Positions 55,029 through 63,918 of a stretch of 64,000 bases of DNA are shown here, in pieces. The stretch is from Candidatus Poribacteria bacterium (GTDB taxonomy: Bacteria > Poribacteria > WGA-4E > WGA-3G): contig OY282386.1 in the NCBI GenBank assembly GCA_958295945.1, positions 4,340,001-4,404,000 on the forward strand, read 5' to 3'. Position 1 is the stretch's first letter; each line of letters starts with the position of its first letter. Both the position numbers and the translations under genes were made by a program. The notes beneath the pieces were generated by a model. It searched no databases. It was not told the origin of the DNA and was given only the letters and a program-made list of their open reading frames with translations.

Positions 55029-56160
55029 GAGGGGTGTGCATAAATATTGATAACAAAATAGTCCTTTTCACTCCGTTTATTGAAATAATGTTTTCATTCT
55101 TGATACCTCTCTGTGAGGTCTGTTCCATATTGAGTTGACCAACATTGCTATTTGTAGCAAGACGATTGCCAACATCAGAAAGGTTCTCACATTTTCAAGA
55201 CGAGATATTGGCAGTTGTTTCTGATTGTTCTTTGTTCCTGTCAGATCGGTCAACAGATTGAAAACCGGTTCAATCGCAGTTTTGCGTTGTTTTTGATAAG
55301 TTTCAAGCTGCGGTGATGTTTCAATCGCTTTTAGATAAGCTACCTTTTCAGTAGCTTTAGCACCTGTTATTGGTGTCAAAAGGAAAAGTCCATCTTTTGC
55401 AAGTGTCTGAGTGCGAGTAAAGTCGGTATAGCCAGCATCCGCAACGACATATTGGATATTTCTCGATAGCAGTGCGTCAGTCCTTTGATCAAGTCCTGTT
55501 TTTTCGCTTACAGAAGCGGTCCAAACATTTGCGAACATCGGAAAACCTTTCGCTGTTGTTGTCAGATGCAGTCCATACCCATAAACCCATCCACGATACT
55601 TGCTTGTTGACCAACTTGCATCGGTATCAAGGTTGCGCAAACCTTCGGGAATGTGATTTTCTTTTCGGTCTTTTTGATGCCACACACTGCCTTCTGCTTT
55701 ATAGAGGCTTTTGTCAACAAAGACAACATCTCGAGGCGTATCGGTGTCTAATGCGGCACCTAAGTCACCGAGATAGTCAACGAACTGCTCAATCCTGGGT
55801 GCAAGTTGTTTATAGCGACGGGATAAAGTTGTCCGATCCGGAATGCTTTTGAACTTGAGTTTTTTTACCCAGGCTGGATGTTCACAAAGAAAAGCGTGCT
55901 GTGCTTTAAACCGATTTATGCCTCTCATCAGCATAATCGCAAAAAAGATAATCAGTGAACTATCAGGATGCACTTTAGGTCTTCCTTTCGGTTTGGATTG
56001 ATTGGCGTTGATAGACTTTTCAAAATCTTTGTAGCGTTTAGAGAAAAATGTGATATAATATCTTTGGTCAGGATAACTCATGGTTAATACTCCTTTTAGA
56101 TTATTCTTTTAATAAGAGTTTAACCTATATCCTGACTAAATTCAATTATGCACACCCCTC
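55029..56160 (-). mobile_element. Complete insertion sequence, 1132 bp, DDE transposase
   Basis: The perfect 15 bp terminal inverted repeats are GAGGGGTGTGCATAA at 55029-55043 and its complement at 56146-56160. They are flanked by 8 bp direct repeats. One transposase gene fills the element. The layout and the transposase point to the IS4/IS5 superfamily; an 8 bp duplication would fit only some of its subgroups, so the subgroup stays open. Perfect ends, an intact gene and an intact target duplication indicate a recent insertion. It separates phhB from two lipoprotein genes that otherwise lie about 100 bp away in the same direction. Confidence 0.9.
55077..56081 (-). CDS. IS4/IS5-superfamily DDE transposase
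   Basis: This 334-residue protein carries out cut-and-paste movement of the surrounding element. AAGGAG lies 8 bases before the ATG at 56081. The N-terminal part (FFAIMLMRGINRFKAQHAF, IPDRTTLSRRYKQL) is the helix-rich DNA-binding region. The catalytic acids are likely D in VVFVDKSLYK, D in YVVADAGYTD and E in KTAIEPVFNLL, which fits the DDE_Tnp_1 layout with an insert between the second D and E. GTKNNQKQLPISRLENVRTF near the end resembles the family C-terminus. There is no frameshift or stop, so the enzyme is probably active. Confidence 0.9.
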   Translation of the reverse strand: MSYPDQRYYITFFSKRYKDFEKSINANQSKPKGRPKVHPDSSLIIFFAIMLMRGINRFKAQHAFLCEHPAWVKKLKFKSIPDRTTLSRRYKQLAPRIEQFVDYLGDLGAALDTDTPRDVVFVDKSLYKAEGSVWHQKDRKENHIPEGLRNLDTDASWSTSKYRGWVYGYGLHLTTTAKGFPMFANVWTASVSEKTGLDQRTDALLSRNIQYVVADAGYTDFTRTQTLAKDGLFLLTPITGAKATEKVAYLKAIETSPQLETYQKQRKTAIEPVFNLLTDLTGTKNNQKQLPISRLENVRTFLMLAIVLLQIAMLVNSIWNRPHREVSRMKTLFQ

Positions 56161-56168
56161 ATATAGGT
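56161..56168. repeat. Target-site duplication, right (ATATAGGT)
   Basis: This is the second copy of the 8 bp sequence flanking the insertion sequence, directly after the right inverted repeat. Removing the element and one copy restores a short ordinary intergenic region upstream of the lipoprotein gene. Confidence 0.88.
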
Positions 56169-56202
56169 AACACTATACTGATAAAACTAATGGAGAGAAG
56201 AA

Positions 56203-56646
56203 GTGAAAAAATCTGTGAAATTGAGTTGTGTTGTTCTTCTCACAGGCATCCTGCTTTGTGGATGCGACTGGTTTCGTGAATCAAAGCAGGTGGCACAAGA
56301 AGAACTTGGACCTAAAGAACTATTACGAAAATATGAATGGTTCAAAAACGCATCAAGTCAACTTGATAAGAAACAGGCGGACATAAAAGTATACCAAAAA
56401 CGTATTGCCACAATGTCGAAAGATTATGTGGATTTGCCACGTAACAAATGGCCTCGTGAAGATAGAGAGCAATACAATCTATGGCAGTCAGAAGTGGCAG
56501 GCATTAAGGCAAGTTACAATACACTTGCTGCAGAATACAACTCTCAAATGTCTAAAATTAACTGGCGATTTACAAATGTAGGTGAGTTACCCAAAGGCGC
56601 GGAAACTCCTTTACCTCGTGAATTCAAACCCTATCAGGAGGAATAA
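56203..56646 (+). CDS. Small coiled-coil lipoprotein of unknown function
   Basis: This 147-residue protein starts at a GTG with GGAGAG about 8 bases before it. The lipoprotein signal KKSVKLSCVVLLTGILLCGC ends in lipobox LCGC. The mature part is rich in K, E and Q and predicted helical (LLRKYEWFKNASSQLDKKQ; QSEVAGIKASYNTLAAEYN). I recognise no family. It shares its end with the start of the next lipoprotein gene (7 bp gap). The nearby insertion sequence ends 34 bp before the ribosome-site region and may have replaced or supplied its promoter. Confidence 0.75.
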   Translation: MKKSVKLSCVVLLTGILLCGCDWFRESKQVAQEELGPKELLRKYEWFKNASSQLDKKQADIKVYQKRIATMSKDYVDLPRNKWPREDREQYNLWQSEVAGIKASYNTLAAEYNSQMSKINWRFTNVGELPKGAETPLPREFKPYQEE

Positions 56647-56653
56647 TATATCA

Positions 56654-57214
56654 ATGAAATGCACTTTGCTTTTTCTATTAGCCTTAATGTGTACATTGTT
56701 TATATTCAACGGTTGTACTGAACCACATGAGCCTGTCTCAAGTTCTGGTGTTAAACCTACTCAGGTTGAAGTGCCTGTAAATGCTGAAGGAATCACAGTT
56801 GAACAACAGAACGTCCGTGATAGACTACTCATGGATAACCAAGTTGGCAGTATTAAACATCTTTATGTTATTTCTGCCTATAGTGGACAGACGATTATTT
56901 ACTCCACAGTACGTGGGAAGGTGACGAGTAGTGGGAAGCGATTGTCGGCAACATCTGTGGTTGTCGGTGATCATGAAGATAACAAAGGACACGGTTTTGC
57001 TGTTAAACAAGGTAGTAATCAATTGGTCACAGATGAAGTTGTTCAAGACGATGGGACATACGGATCATCTATCCCATATCTATATTGGTGGGATACGAAA
57101 GGTGTTTATCATCAGCACTATGTATCGGGTGGACAAATCATACATGTCTCAAATGAACCCGTGAGTGTAAAAGGTGTGGTAATAAATATGGCGATAGAGG
57201 AAACGACTGAGTGA
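56654..57214 (+). CDS. Small lipoprotein of unknown function
   Basis: This 186-residue protein starts at 56654 after an AGGAGG site that overlaps the end of the preceding gene. The frame is open further upstream to 56582 inside that gene, but the signal peptide begins at MKCTLLFLLALMCTLFIF. Cysteine in FNGC is a weak lipobox. After a linker (EPVSSSGVKPTQVEVPVN) comes a beta-rich domain with YVISAYSGQTIIYSTVRGKV and YLYWWDTKGVYHQHYVSGG. I do not recognise the family. It is co-directional with, and probably co-transcribed with, the coiled-coil lipoprotein. Confidence 0.75.
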   Translation: MKCTLLFLLALMCTLFIFNGCTEPHEPVSSSGVKPTQVEVPVNAEGITVEQQNVRDRLLMDNQVGSIKHLYVISAYSGQTIIYSTVRGKVTSSGKRLSATSVVVGDHEDNKGHGFAVKQGSNQLVTDEVVQDDGTYGSSIPYLYWWDTKGVYHQHYVSGGQIIHVSNEPVSVKGVVINMAIEETTE

Positions 57215-57260
57215 TGTATTCTATTTTGAAAATTGTTAGTGCATAATAAACCTAACGATT

Positions 57261-58385
57261 TTATCTTTCTTCTATCGCTTCAACGTTTGCTCTGGGAAGT
57301 GTGACCTTTTCACCACCATCAAATTCCACCTGCAATACGCGCACCTCTGCTTCCGTTTCTAACTGCTGAAGTTCAACGGGTAATTCAGATATGTGTCCCA
57401 ATTTACCGAAATGTGGTTCACGAATAACACGCACTGGACTGCCAATATCCAACATCCCCACCTGTGTTTCACTGTCTGTGTCTACGTCTTCAGAGACCAA
57501 AGGTATGAGTATTTCAGGACGGACAACACCTGCACGAATCTGTGTAGCACCGTTGATAGAAGTTTTCATACCCTCTCTCTTCTTCAGTAGACTAAAAGTG
57601 CGTTCTGCCATAGATATGCTTCCAAATCCTTCAGTAATGACCAAGGTAATCCCAAGTTGTTCTGAACCTGTAATTGCAACACCCAGTTCATAACCGAGGA
57701 GTTGTCGTAAATCCGCGTCATCAATACCACCTGCAATAATACCGTTCACACCAATCTCAATAGCTGCTTGAATAGCATCTGTTGTAACAAGTGAACCACC
57801 CACAAGTATTTTTTCTTTATGTTCAGGCATAATCTGTTCAGGTGTAAGTTCATCATTCGGTTGATCAGTAACAATTGCTAATGTGCCAATAGTCTCTCCA
57901 CCAACTCCGAATATCCCTTGAATGTAAGTACCAAAAGTTTCAACGACGACACCTTCATTTGGTACTGTCTCAATTACAGATCCATCAGTATATGCTTTAA
58001 TTTCAACAGGAATAGGTGGTTCACGAAGGATTACCTGTCCGGTGACATCGGATACGGATTCTATAGTGCCATCAATTGGTGAACGCACTTGGGATTTGAA
58101 AAGTCCGAATAGCCCTTTCGTTGACGCAAAGATCTCATCTTTGGATACGTCATTACCCACAGGTATGAGTAAATTTTCTTCAATCTCATCAGGGGGAACG
58201 CTCAATAAATTGGCAAGATTTAATAACTGAACATTGCCCGGTAATTCTGACTTTGCAACGACATCTTCAGCCTTAACCTTCATACCAGATTCTACTGTAA
58301 CTTCCCCTTCAAGTGGTAGTCTGCGTATTTTCTGTATTTTCATCCCTTCAGTGACTTTTAGTCCTGGGGTATATGCCTGTGCCAT
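57261..58385 (-). CDS. Barrel-sandwich plus KOW-motif protein of unknown function
   Basis: This 374-residue cytoplasmic protein has an N-terminal 150 residues that look like biotinyl/lipoyl-type barrel-sandwich folds (PLEGEVTVESGMKVKAEDVVAKSE; VRSPIDGTIESVSDVTGQVILR). No modified lysine motif (MKM or DKA) is visible, so they are probably structural. The centre (VGGSLVTTDAIQAAIEIGVNGIIAGGIDDADLR) is a small alpha/beta domain. The last 60 residues hold a KOW-like motif (GSPVRVIREPHFGKLGHI) as in ribosomal and NusG proteins. The combination is unusual and I recognise no name. It is transcribed alone, after a 229 bp AT-rich gap. Confidence 0.6.
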   Translation of the reverse strand: MAQAYTPGLKVTEGMKIQKIRRLPLEGEVTVESGMKVKAEDVVAKSELPGNVQLLNLANLLSVPPDEIEENLLIPVGNDVSKDEIFASTKGLFGLFKSQVRSPIDGTIESVSDVTGQVILREPPIPVEIKAYTDGSVIETVPNEGVVVETFGTYIQGIFGVGGETIGTLAIVTDQPNDELTPEQIMPEHKEKILVGGSLVTTDAIQAAIEIGVNGIIAGGIDDADLRQLLGYELGVAITGSEQLGITLVITEGFGSISMAERTFSLLKKREGMKTSINGATQIRAGVVRPEILIPLVSEDVDTDSETQVGMLDIGSPVRVIREPHFGKLGHISELPVELQQLETEAEVRVLQVEFDGGEKVTLPRANVEAIEER

Positions 58386-58614
58386 TTATAACCTCAATTT
58401 TCATTTATATCTATATTTTATGTGTTTATTTTTGTGTATATTATTGGTATTGATTGTGTGAGATGATTTGCATATAGGAATAAATATCCAGTATTTACGG
58501 AGAGAAAACTAATTTGTAGGTGAATATGTTGAATTGAGAACTCAAGTTGAAAGATTATTTCATTAGAATCTTATTTAAACATTGCAAGTGAAATATCAAC
58601 AACGATTAATATGA

Positions 58615-59646
58615 TTATTTATATTTTGCTAATTTCTTTTCAAATAACGAGTTATCTAATACATCTCTATTTACTATATAGTTTGGTAATTTGCCCGAGG
58701 CGACAGCAATAATACTCTCACACGCGCTTTTCCCATTACCTTCAAAACATTCATCTGTCCAACAGATACTATGTGGTGTAAGTATAACATTGTCTAAACT
58801 CAACAATGGATCATCATCGTCAATAGGTTCATTTTCAAACACATCAAGTCCTGCCCCTTGAATACGACCATTTTGTAGTGCATCAGTGAGTGCTTCTTGG
58901 TTAACAATCGGTCCGCGTGCTGTGTTGATTAAATAGGCAGTAGGTTTCATCATGCCAATATATTTTGCATCAACAAGTCCCAGAGTGTGTTCGTTTAATG
59001 GACAGCAGACACAGACGAAATCTGCTGTTTTCATCAAAGTTTCCAAATCAACGATTTCAGCATCAACTTCAGCTGCATCTGCTGCTGAGATAAACGGATC
59101 GTAGGTAATATGGTTCATTCCAAAGGGTTTTGCCAGTTCAAATGTCTCTTTCCCAATATTCCCCATACCAATCAAACCCAAAGTTCTTCCAACTAAACCC
59201 ATCCCCATATAGTCTTTGGTATCTTCCCATCTTCCTGAGCGTATGAGTTGATCTTTTATCCGTAGTTGATGACTCAAGGAGAGAACAAAGGTCAATATGG
59301 AGGTTGCAACAGGTCTGCGGACACCATCTGGTGCAATTGTTAATATGACACCGCTATCAGTGCAAGCCTGTACATCAACCTTATCATATCCAACGCCAAA
59401 TCTTGCGATGATTGTTAATCTGTCATTGCCGCTAAAGGTGTTTTTTGTAATACGAGATCCCAACACCAATAAGGCATCATAATTAGTCACTTGTTTTGCG
59501 TTTAAATCGGGAGAGTTATGGTCTATATATTCCCATTCCAATCCCGATTTAGCAAACAGTGGTCCTGCAATATCATCTAAATCTGAACTTCCATCAGGTT
59601 TTAAGAAGTCACGCGTTACACCCACACGAAATTTGTCTTCAAACAT
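58615..59646 (-). CDS. D-2-hydroxyacid dehydrogenase (phosphoglycerate dehydrogenase-like)
   Basis: This 343-residue enzyme is an NAD-dependent reductase/oxidase of 2-hydroxy acids, in the cytoplasm. The Rossmann motif is LGLIGMGNIGKET. The catalytic residues are R in NTARGPIV, E in DVFENEP and H in TPHSICW. The ATG at 59646 is preferred (AGGAA 6 bases before), with a TTG one codon earlier. The N-terminal substrate domain has NYDALLVLGSRITK. Relatives are SerA, glyoxylate reductase and formate dehydrogenase. It follows the solute-binding protein genes by 41 bp and could process an imported compound, which is inference. Confidence 0.88.
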   Translation of the reverse strand: MFEDKFRVGVTRDFLKPDGSSDLDDIAGPLFAKSGLEWEYIDHNSPDLNAKQVTNYDALLVLGSRITKNTFSGNDRLTIIARFGVGYDKVDVQACTDSGVILTIAPDGVRRPVATSILTFVLSLSHQLRIKDQLIRSGRWEDTKDYMGMGLVGRTLGLIGMGNIGKETFELAKPFGMNHITYDPFISAADAAEVDAEIVDLETLMKTADFVCVCCPLNEHTLGLVDAKYIGMMKPTAYLINTARGPIVNQEALTDALQNGRIQGAGLDVFENEPIDDDDPLLSLDNVILTPHSICWTDECFEGNGKSACESIIAVASGKLPNYIVNRDVLDNSLFEKKLAKYK

Positions 59647-59687
59647 CAATATTCCTCAACTTATCAGTCAATTGAAATGGGAATCTT

Positions 59688-61400
59688 TTATTCCATGCTG
59701 AGCATCGCACTACGTAGATATTTCCAACCTGAAGGAGCAAGTTTAAGATTCTGAACCTGTTTGTTGATCGCCAAAAGTCTTTGTGCATGTGCTAATGGCA
59801 CCCAAGGAACATCTCTATGGAAAATGGCTTGTGCTTCTTTATAGAGTTCAATCCGTTCATTGCGGTCAGTACTTGTGCGTGCTCTGTCTAAGACATCTTG
59901 CATCTCATCGCTACGGTAGAAAGCAATATTTAGTGCTGGTTTCTCAGCAGTATTTTTACTCAAAAGATAATAGAGAAAGTTGTCTGGATCCGCAGAAGCA
60001 CTCCAACCAAGCATCGCCATATCGTGTTCGCCTCGTTCGGTTTTTGCAATGTAGGTTCGCCAGTCATGCGTAACAATAGTTGCTTCAATACCGATGTCCC
60101 TTAGTTGCGTCTGAAGTATCTCAGCAAGTGCTTGACCATTTGGTATATACGGTCTTGGAATAGGAAGAGCCCACAATGTTGTCTCAAAACCGTCTGGATA
60201 TCCAGCTTCAGCAAGGAGTTGTTTGGCATATTCCGGGTCATAAGGATATGCTTCTATGCTATCATCATAACTCCAAAGCGTTGGTGGAATAGGATTTTTC
60301 GCAGGTATTCCAGTGCCTTGATACAATTCTTCAATAATATCTGCTTTGTTGAATGCGTGATTAATTGCGAGTCGTACTTTGAGATTATCAAAAGGCGGTT
60401 TTTCCATATTCATCGCTAAATATCCAACATTTAGACTTGGCTGCATCAAGAGATCAAGCATGGGATCGCTCCGAATCTCTGATAGGACATCTGAATTTGG
60501 GAATTCCAGGACATGTAGGTTACCCGCTTGAAGTTCCATATATCTTTCAGTATTGTCAGGGATAGATTGAAAAACAAGTTTGTCTATTGCTGGTTTCCCT
60601 GCCCAATGTGTATCTGAAGCCTGAAGTACAATTTGATCGTTTCTATCCCATTGAACAAACTTGAAAGGGCCAGTGCCTACTGGGTTATTCTCAAAATCTT
60701 GACCATAATGCATGACAGCAGCCTGACTTACGATAGAATTTTGGGTTGAAGCAATTGAGGCAAGAAATGGTGCATAAGGAGAAAATAGTTGAATTTCTAA
60801 TGTGAATTCATCTATTGCTATGATATGACTTATTATCTCAGTGAAAACACTATCCGAATGTACATTCGGACGGTTCAGAGAATAAGCTGCTACATTGGCA
60901 TTAAACGGTGATCCATCGTGAAATGTAACGCCTTGTCTTAGGTAGAATGTCCATGTTAGACCGTCAGCAGAATTATCCCACATTTCCGCCAAAGCGGGTT
61001 CAATGTCGGTTGTATCCTCTTTGTATTGAACAAGAGTGTCAAAAATCATATCACAGACTTTCGCGGATTCTCCATCAAGAACAAGTGATGGATCAAGTGT
61101 AATAGAATCCCCTCCACGACCAAATATCAATGTTTTGTCTGCAGCTAAATCACCAAATAGACTTGCAACTTTAACAAGGTCTAAGATGTTAACCACGCCA
61201 TCACTATTGACATCGGGATTTGGGTCCTGAGTTGCATCAATCGCTTTCCCAAAATTTGATGCTACAATCTGTAAATCAAGTATATTCACAACACCGTCAT
61301 TGTTGAGATCGACAGATGTTGCAGTATCTTGTGCAATAATTCCAAATACAGTAATGAATGAAACAATCAATGTAACGAAAATTATTTGTGCAGTTCTCAT
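59688..61400 (-). CDS. Family-5 ABC solute-binding protein with N-terminal dockerin-like domain
   Basis: This 570-residue exported protein starts at 61400 after GAGAGG, 1 bp past the previous stop. Signal peptide: FVTLIVSFITVFGIIA. Residues 30-84 hold two EF-hand-like dockerin loops (DLNNDGVVNILDL, DVNSDGVVNILDL). The rest is a peptide/nickel-type SBP_bac_5 domain: KTLIFGRGGDSITLDP, LTWTFYLRQGVTFHDG, NPVGTGPFKFVQWD and LRLAINHAF-like segments, ending VPWVPLAHAQRLL. A dockerin placed before a binding protein is unusual; it may tether the protein or serve as a calcium-stabilised spacer. No permease or ATPase genes are within the window, so its transporter is elsewhere. Confidence 0.88.
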   Translation of the reverse strand: MRTAQIIFVTLIVSFITVFGIIAQDTATSVDLNNDGVVNILDLQIVASNFGKAIDATQDPNPDVNSDGVVNILDLVKVASLFGDLAADKTLIFGRGGDSITLDPSLVLDGESAKVCDMIFDTLVQYKEDTTDIEPALAEMWDNSADGLTWTFYLRQGVTFHDGSPFNANVAAYSLNRPNVHSDSVFTEIISHIIAIDEFTLEIQLFSPYAPFLASIASTQNSIVSQAAVMHYGQDFENNPVGTGPFKFVQWDRNDQIVLQASDTHWAGKPAIDKLVFQSIPDNTERYMELQAGNLHVLEFPNSDVLSEIRSDPMLDLLMQPSLNVGYLAMNMEKPPFDNLKVRLAINHAFNKADIIEELYQGTGIPAKNPIPPTLWSYDDSIEAYPYDPEYAKQLLAEAGYPDGFETTLWALPIPRPYIPNGQALAEILQTQLRDIGIEATIVTHDWRTYIAKTERGEHDMAMLGWSASADPDNFLYYLLSKNTAEKPALNIAFYRSDEMQDVLDRARTSTDRNERIELYKEAQAIFHRDVPWVPLAHAQRLLAINKQVQNLKLAPSGWKYLRSAMLSME

Positions 61401-61401
61401 A

Positions 61402-63078
61402 TTACCTCTCAATCGTTATGTTCCGTAAGTATTTCCAGTTCAACGGGTGAAGTTTAAGATTCTTCACCTTTTTGTTAACTACTAAAACTTGTTTTGCATG
61501 TGCTAATGGCACCCATGGTACATCTTTGTGAAAAAGATGTTGTGCTTCTTGATAGAGTGCTACTCGTTCATCTCTATTAGTAATAGATCTTGCCATTTCT
61601 AAAATCTCCTGCATCTCATCACTTTTGTAGAAAGCGATATTACCTGCAGGTTTCTCTGCCGAAGCTTTACTTAATAAAAAGTAGAAGAAGTTATCAGGAT
61701 CTCCAAGGTCAGCACTCCATCCTAACATTGCCATATCGTGCTCCCCATTCTTTGTCTTTTCAAGATATGTACCCCAATCGTAAGTAACAATTTTTGCTTT
61801 GATTCCAATATCATCAAGTTGTGATTGGATAACTTCAGCAAGTGCGCGTCCATCAGGGATATATGGACGTGGTACCGGTAGTGCCCACAGTGTGGTTTCA
61901 AATCCGTTTTCATAACCTGCTTCGGCGAGCAATTGTTTAGACAATTCAGGATTAAATTCAAAGTCATCAATTGAATCATCGTAGCTCCAAAGCGTTGGCG
62001 GTATTGGATTCTTCGCAGGTACACCAAGTCCTTGGTATAAATGCTTAATAATTGCTTTCTTGTTAATTGCATGGTTTATAGCAAGGCGCACCTTATTGTT
62101 ATCTAACGGTGGTTTTTCCATATTTAAAGCCAAATAACCGATATTCGTTCCTGGTTGCGATAACAATTCAATGGAATCATCATTCTGAATTTGTTGTAAA
62201 TCGTCAGGATTTGGAAATTCCATGATATGCAAACTGCCTTGCTGAAGTTCTATCAAGCGAACAGCATTATCAGGAATGGACCGAAATATGACTCTATCTA
62301 AATTAGGTCGTCCACCCCAATAGTTTACATTTGCCTCAAGAACAATCTTGTCTTTTCTATCCCAACGTTCAAATACAAAAGGACCTGTTCCAACAGGATT
62401 GTTTGAAAACTTATCACCAAATTTTTTCACTGCAGTTGGACTTACAATAGCAAAAGGGGTGATTGCAATAGTATAAATGAATGGTGCATAAGCCTCTTTT
62501 AGTTTGATTTGGACAGTGTACGCGTCAATTGCCGTTATCTTTTCAACGATGTCTCCCAATCCAGTGTCTTCCCAATAGACGTAAGATCCACCAACATCAT
62601 GGAAGGGATGAGTCTTGTCGTGCTGTCGATTTAAAGAAAATAGTACAGCGTCCGCATTGAATGGTGTTCCATCGTGAAAGTTAACACCTTTTCGTAAGTT
62701 AAATGTCCATGTCAAACCATCATCAGAACTTTCCCAACTTTCAGCAAGTCCCGGTTCAAGTTCTGTCCTTTCCTCAAGTTCTGTGCTTTCTACCTTGTAT
62801 TGTACGAGTGTATCATAAATATTATCGCACACTTTAAAGGATTCACCATCTACTTCAAACGCTGGATCTAATCCAACAGAATCACCACCACGACCAAATA
62901 TCAATGTACCGCCTATTGAATGTGAATCTGCATCAACATGTATCGGTAGAAATACAAAAGGCAATGTTCCCATAGTGAACAGCAACACTACCAAAATAAA
63001 ACGTGAAATTGGAGGATATTTATTCAAGGAATATCCTATTATCTTATCAACGAAAAGTACTTTAAATTTCTCAAACAT
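61402..63078 (-). CDS. Family-5 ABC solute-binding protein
   Basis: This 558-residue exported protein is a paralogue of the next gene but without the dockerin segment. The N-terminus has a long cytoplasmic lead (MFEKFKVLFVDKIIGYSLNK) before the hydrophobic signal (FILVVLLFTMGTLPFVFL). The solute-binding body opens GGTLIFGRGGDSVGLDP and holds LTWTFNLRKGVNFHDG, NPVGTGPFVFERWD and AKNPIPPTLWSYDDSI. It binds peptides, nickel or sugar oligomers in related bacteria; the ligand is not clear. The two genes arose by tandem duplication, and the dockerin was gained or lost in one. The upstream region has an operator-like cluster. Confidence 0.9.
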   Translation of the reverse strand: MFEKFKVLFVDKIIGYSLNKYPPISRFILVVLLFTMGTLPFVFLPIHVDADSHSIGGTLIFGRGGDSVGLDPAFEVDGESFKVCDNIYDTLVQYKVESTELEERTELEPGLAESWESSDDGLTWTFNLRKGVNFHDGTPFNADAVLFSLNRQHDKTHPFHDVGGSYVYWEDTGLGDIVEKITAIDAYTVQIKLKEAYAPFIYTIAITPFAIVSPTAVKKFGDKFSNNPVGTGPFVFERWDRKDKIVLEANVNYWGGRPNLDRVIFRSIPDNAVRLIELQQGSLHIMEFPNPDDLQQIQNDDSIELLSQPGTNIGYLALNMEKPPLDNNKVRLAINHAINKKAIIKHLYQGLGVPAKNPIPPTLWSYDDSIDDFEFNPELSKQLLAEAGYENGFETTLWALPVPRPYIPDGRALAEVIQSQLDDIGIKAKIVTYDWGTYLEKTKNGEHDMAMLGWSADLGDPDNFFYFLLSKASAEKPAGNIAFYKSDEMQEILEMARSITNRDERVALYQEAQHLFHKDVPWVPLAHAKQVLVVNKKVKNLKLHPLNWKYLRNITIER

Positions 63079-63318
63079 GTATATCTCCAGACATTAATTG
63101 ATATATTTCAGTATATAGGAACTATAGTCAAAATGTCAAGTCAAATTGGGTATGTAAAGTTTTTGTCAAAAAATCCCAGTCACCGTTGTAAGAAGTTATG
63201 GTTAAGAGTTCATTACACGATTTGATTGACAGCAGTTGAAGTGTTCATGAACTCTGTGTGTCATTTGACAATGCATTCTCTAGGATTTCCTTCTAATTTT
63301 ATGGAATTTACGCTTATC

Positions 63319-63365
63319 AAAACTGTACAGAAATTGTACATTATTTCGTACATCTGTACAGTTTT
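63319..63365. promoter_or_regulatory. Nested TGTACA inverted repeats, operator-like
   Basis: AAAACTGTACAG at 63319-63330 is perfectly inverted as CTGTACAGTTTT at 63354-63365. Inside lie TTGTACAT (63334-63341) and CGTACAT (63348-63354), also facing each other. Another TTGTACAT follows at about 63436. The outer repeat is followed by a T run on the plus strand, so it may also act as a terminator for transcription from the left. It lies about 240 bp upstream of the solute-binding protein gene start. Confidence 0.5.
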
Positions 63366-63857
63366 TTTTAGTGCTTTCAGAGCAGTTTCCATAAGGGTTA
63401 GCATAGGATTTACAAAAAAATAAAAAAAAATTATTTTGTACATTTTCACTTTTCGTCTTTTGTCGTGTGAAATCGCTTGACTGAGAATGACACTTGTCCC
63501 TTATTTTACTAATACAGATTAGATTGTTTCTAAATGTTAAAAGTGGTACGATGCATAAGGGTTTGACGTTTATGCGAATGACTTTCATATTGAACATATA
63601 TGAATTCTCGTTTTTGTGAAATGTGTTGCTATGTAATGAAACAATTGCTTGTAGGATAATCATTATCCTTTGATGTTTTGCTTTCATGATTTACTTCTTT
63701 ATAAAAATTAAAATTTATGTGACATGTATTATAACCTAATAAATAACGAGAGTCAAGTATTTGTTTACAATTTCTAACATTTCTTTTATTACCTAAGTTG
63801 CGATCTAAACAATATAACGGTTCGTATAGCCTGTTCAGTGTTCTTTCACGGACCGAT

Positions 63858-63918
63858 CCGCTGAAGCGGGAAGCATGAAACAAAGTGCGTGCTATAAACA
63901 TATCGCTCCGCTGGAGCG
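63858..63918. repeat. Two GC-rich mini-palindromes
   Basis: CCGCT-GA-AGCGG at 63858-63869 and CGCTCC-GCT-GGAGCG at 63904-63918 lie 34 bp apart in an otherwise AT-rich region. The second is followed by GAAGATTGG and preceded by CTATAAACATAT. They look like dispersed hairpin elements of the kind found scattered in large environmental genomes. Confidence 0.5.
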
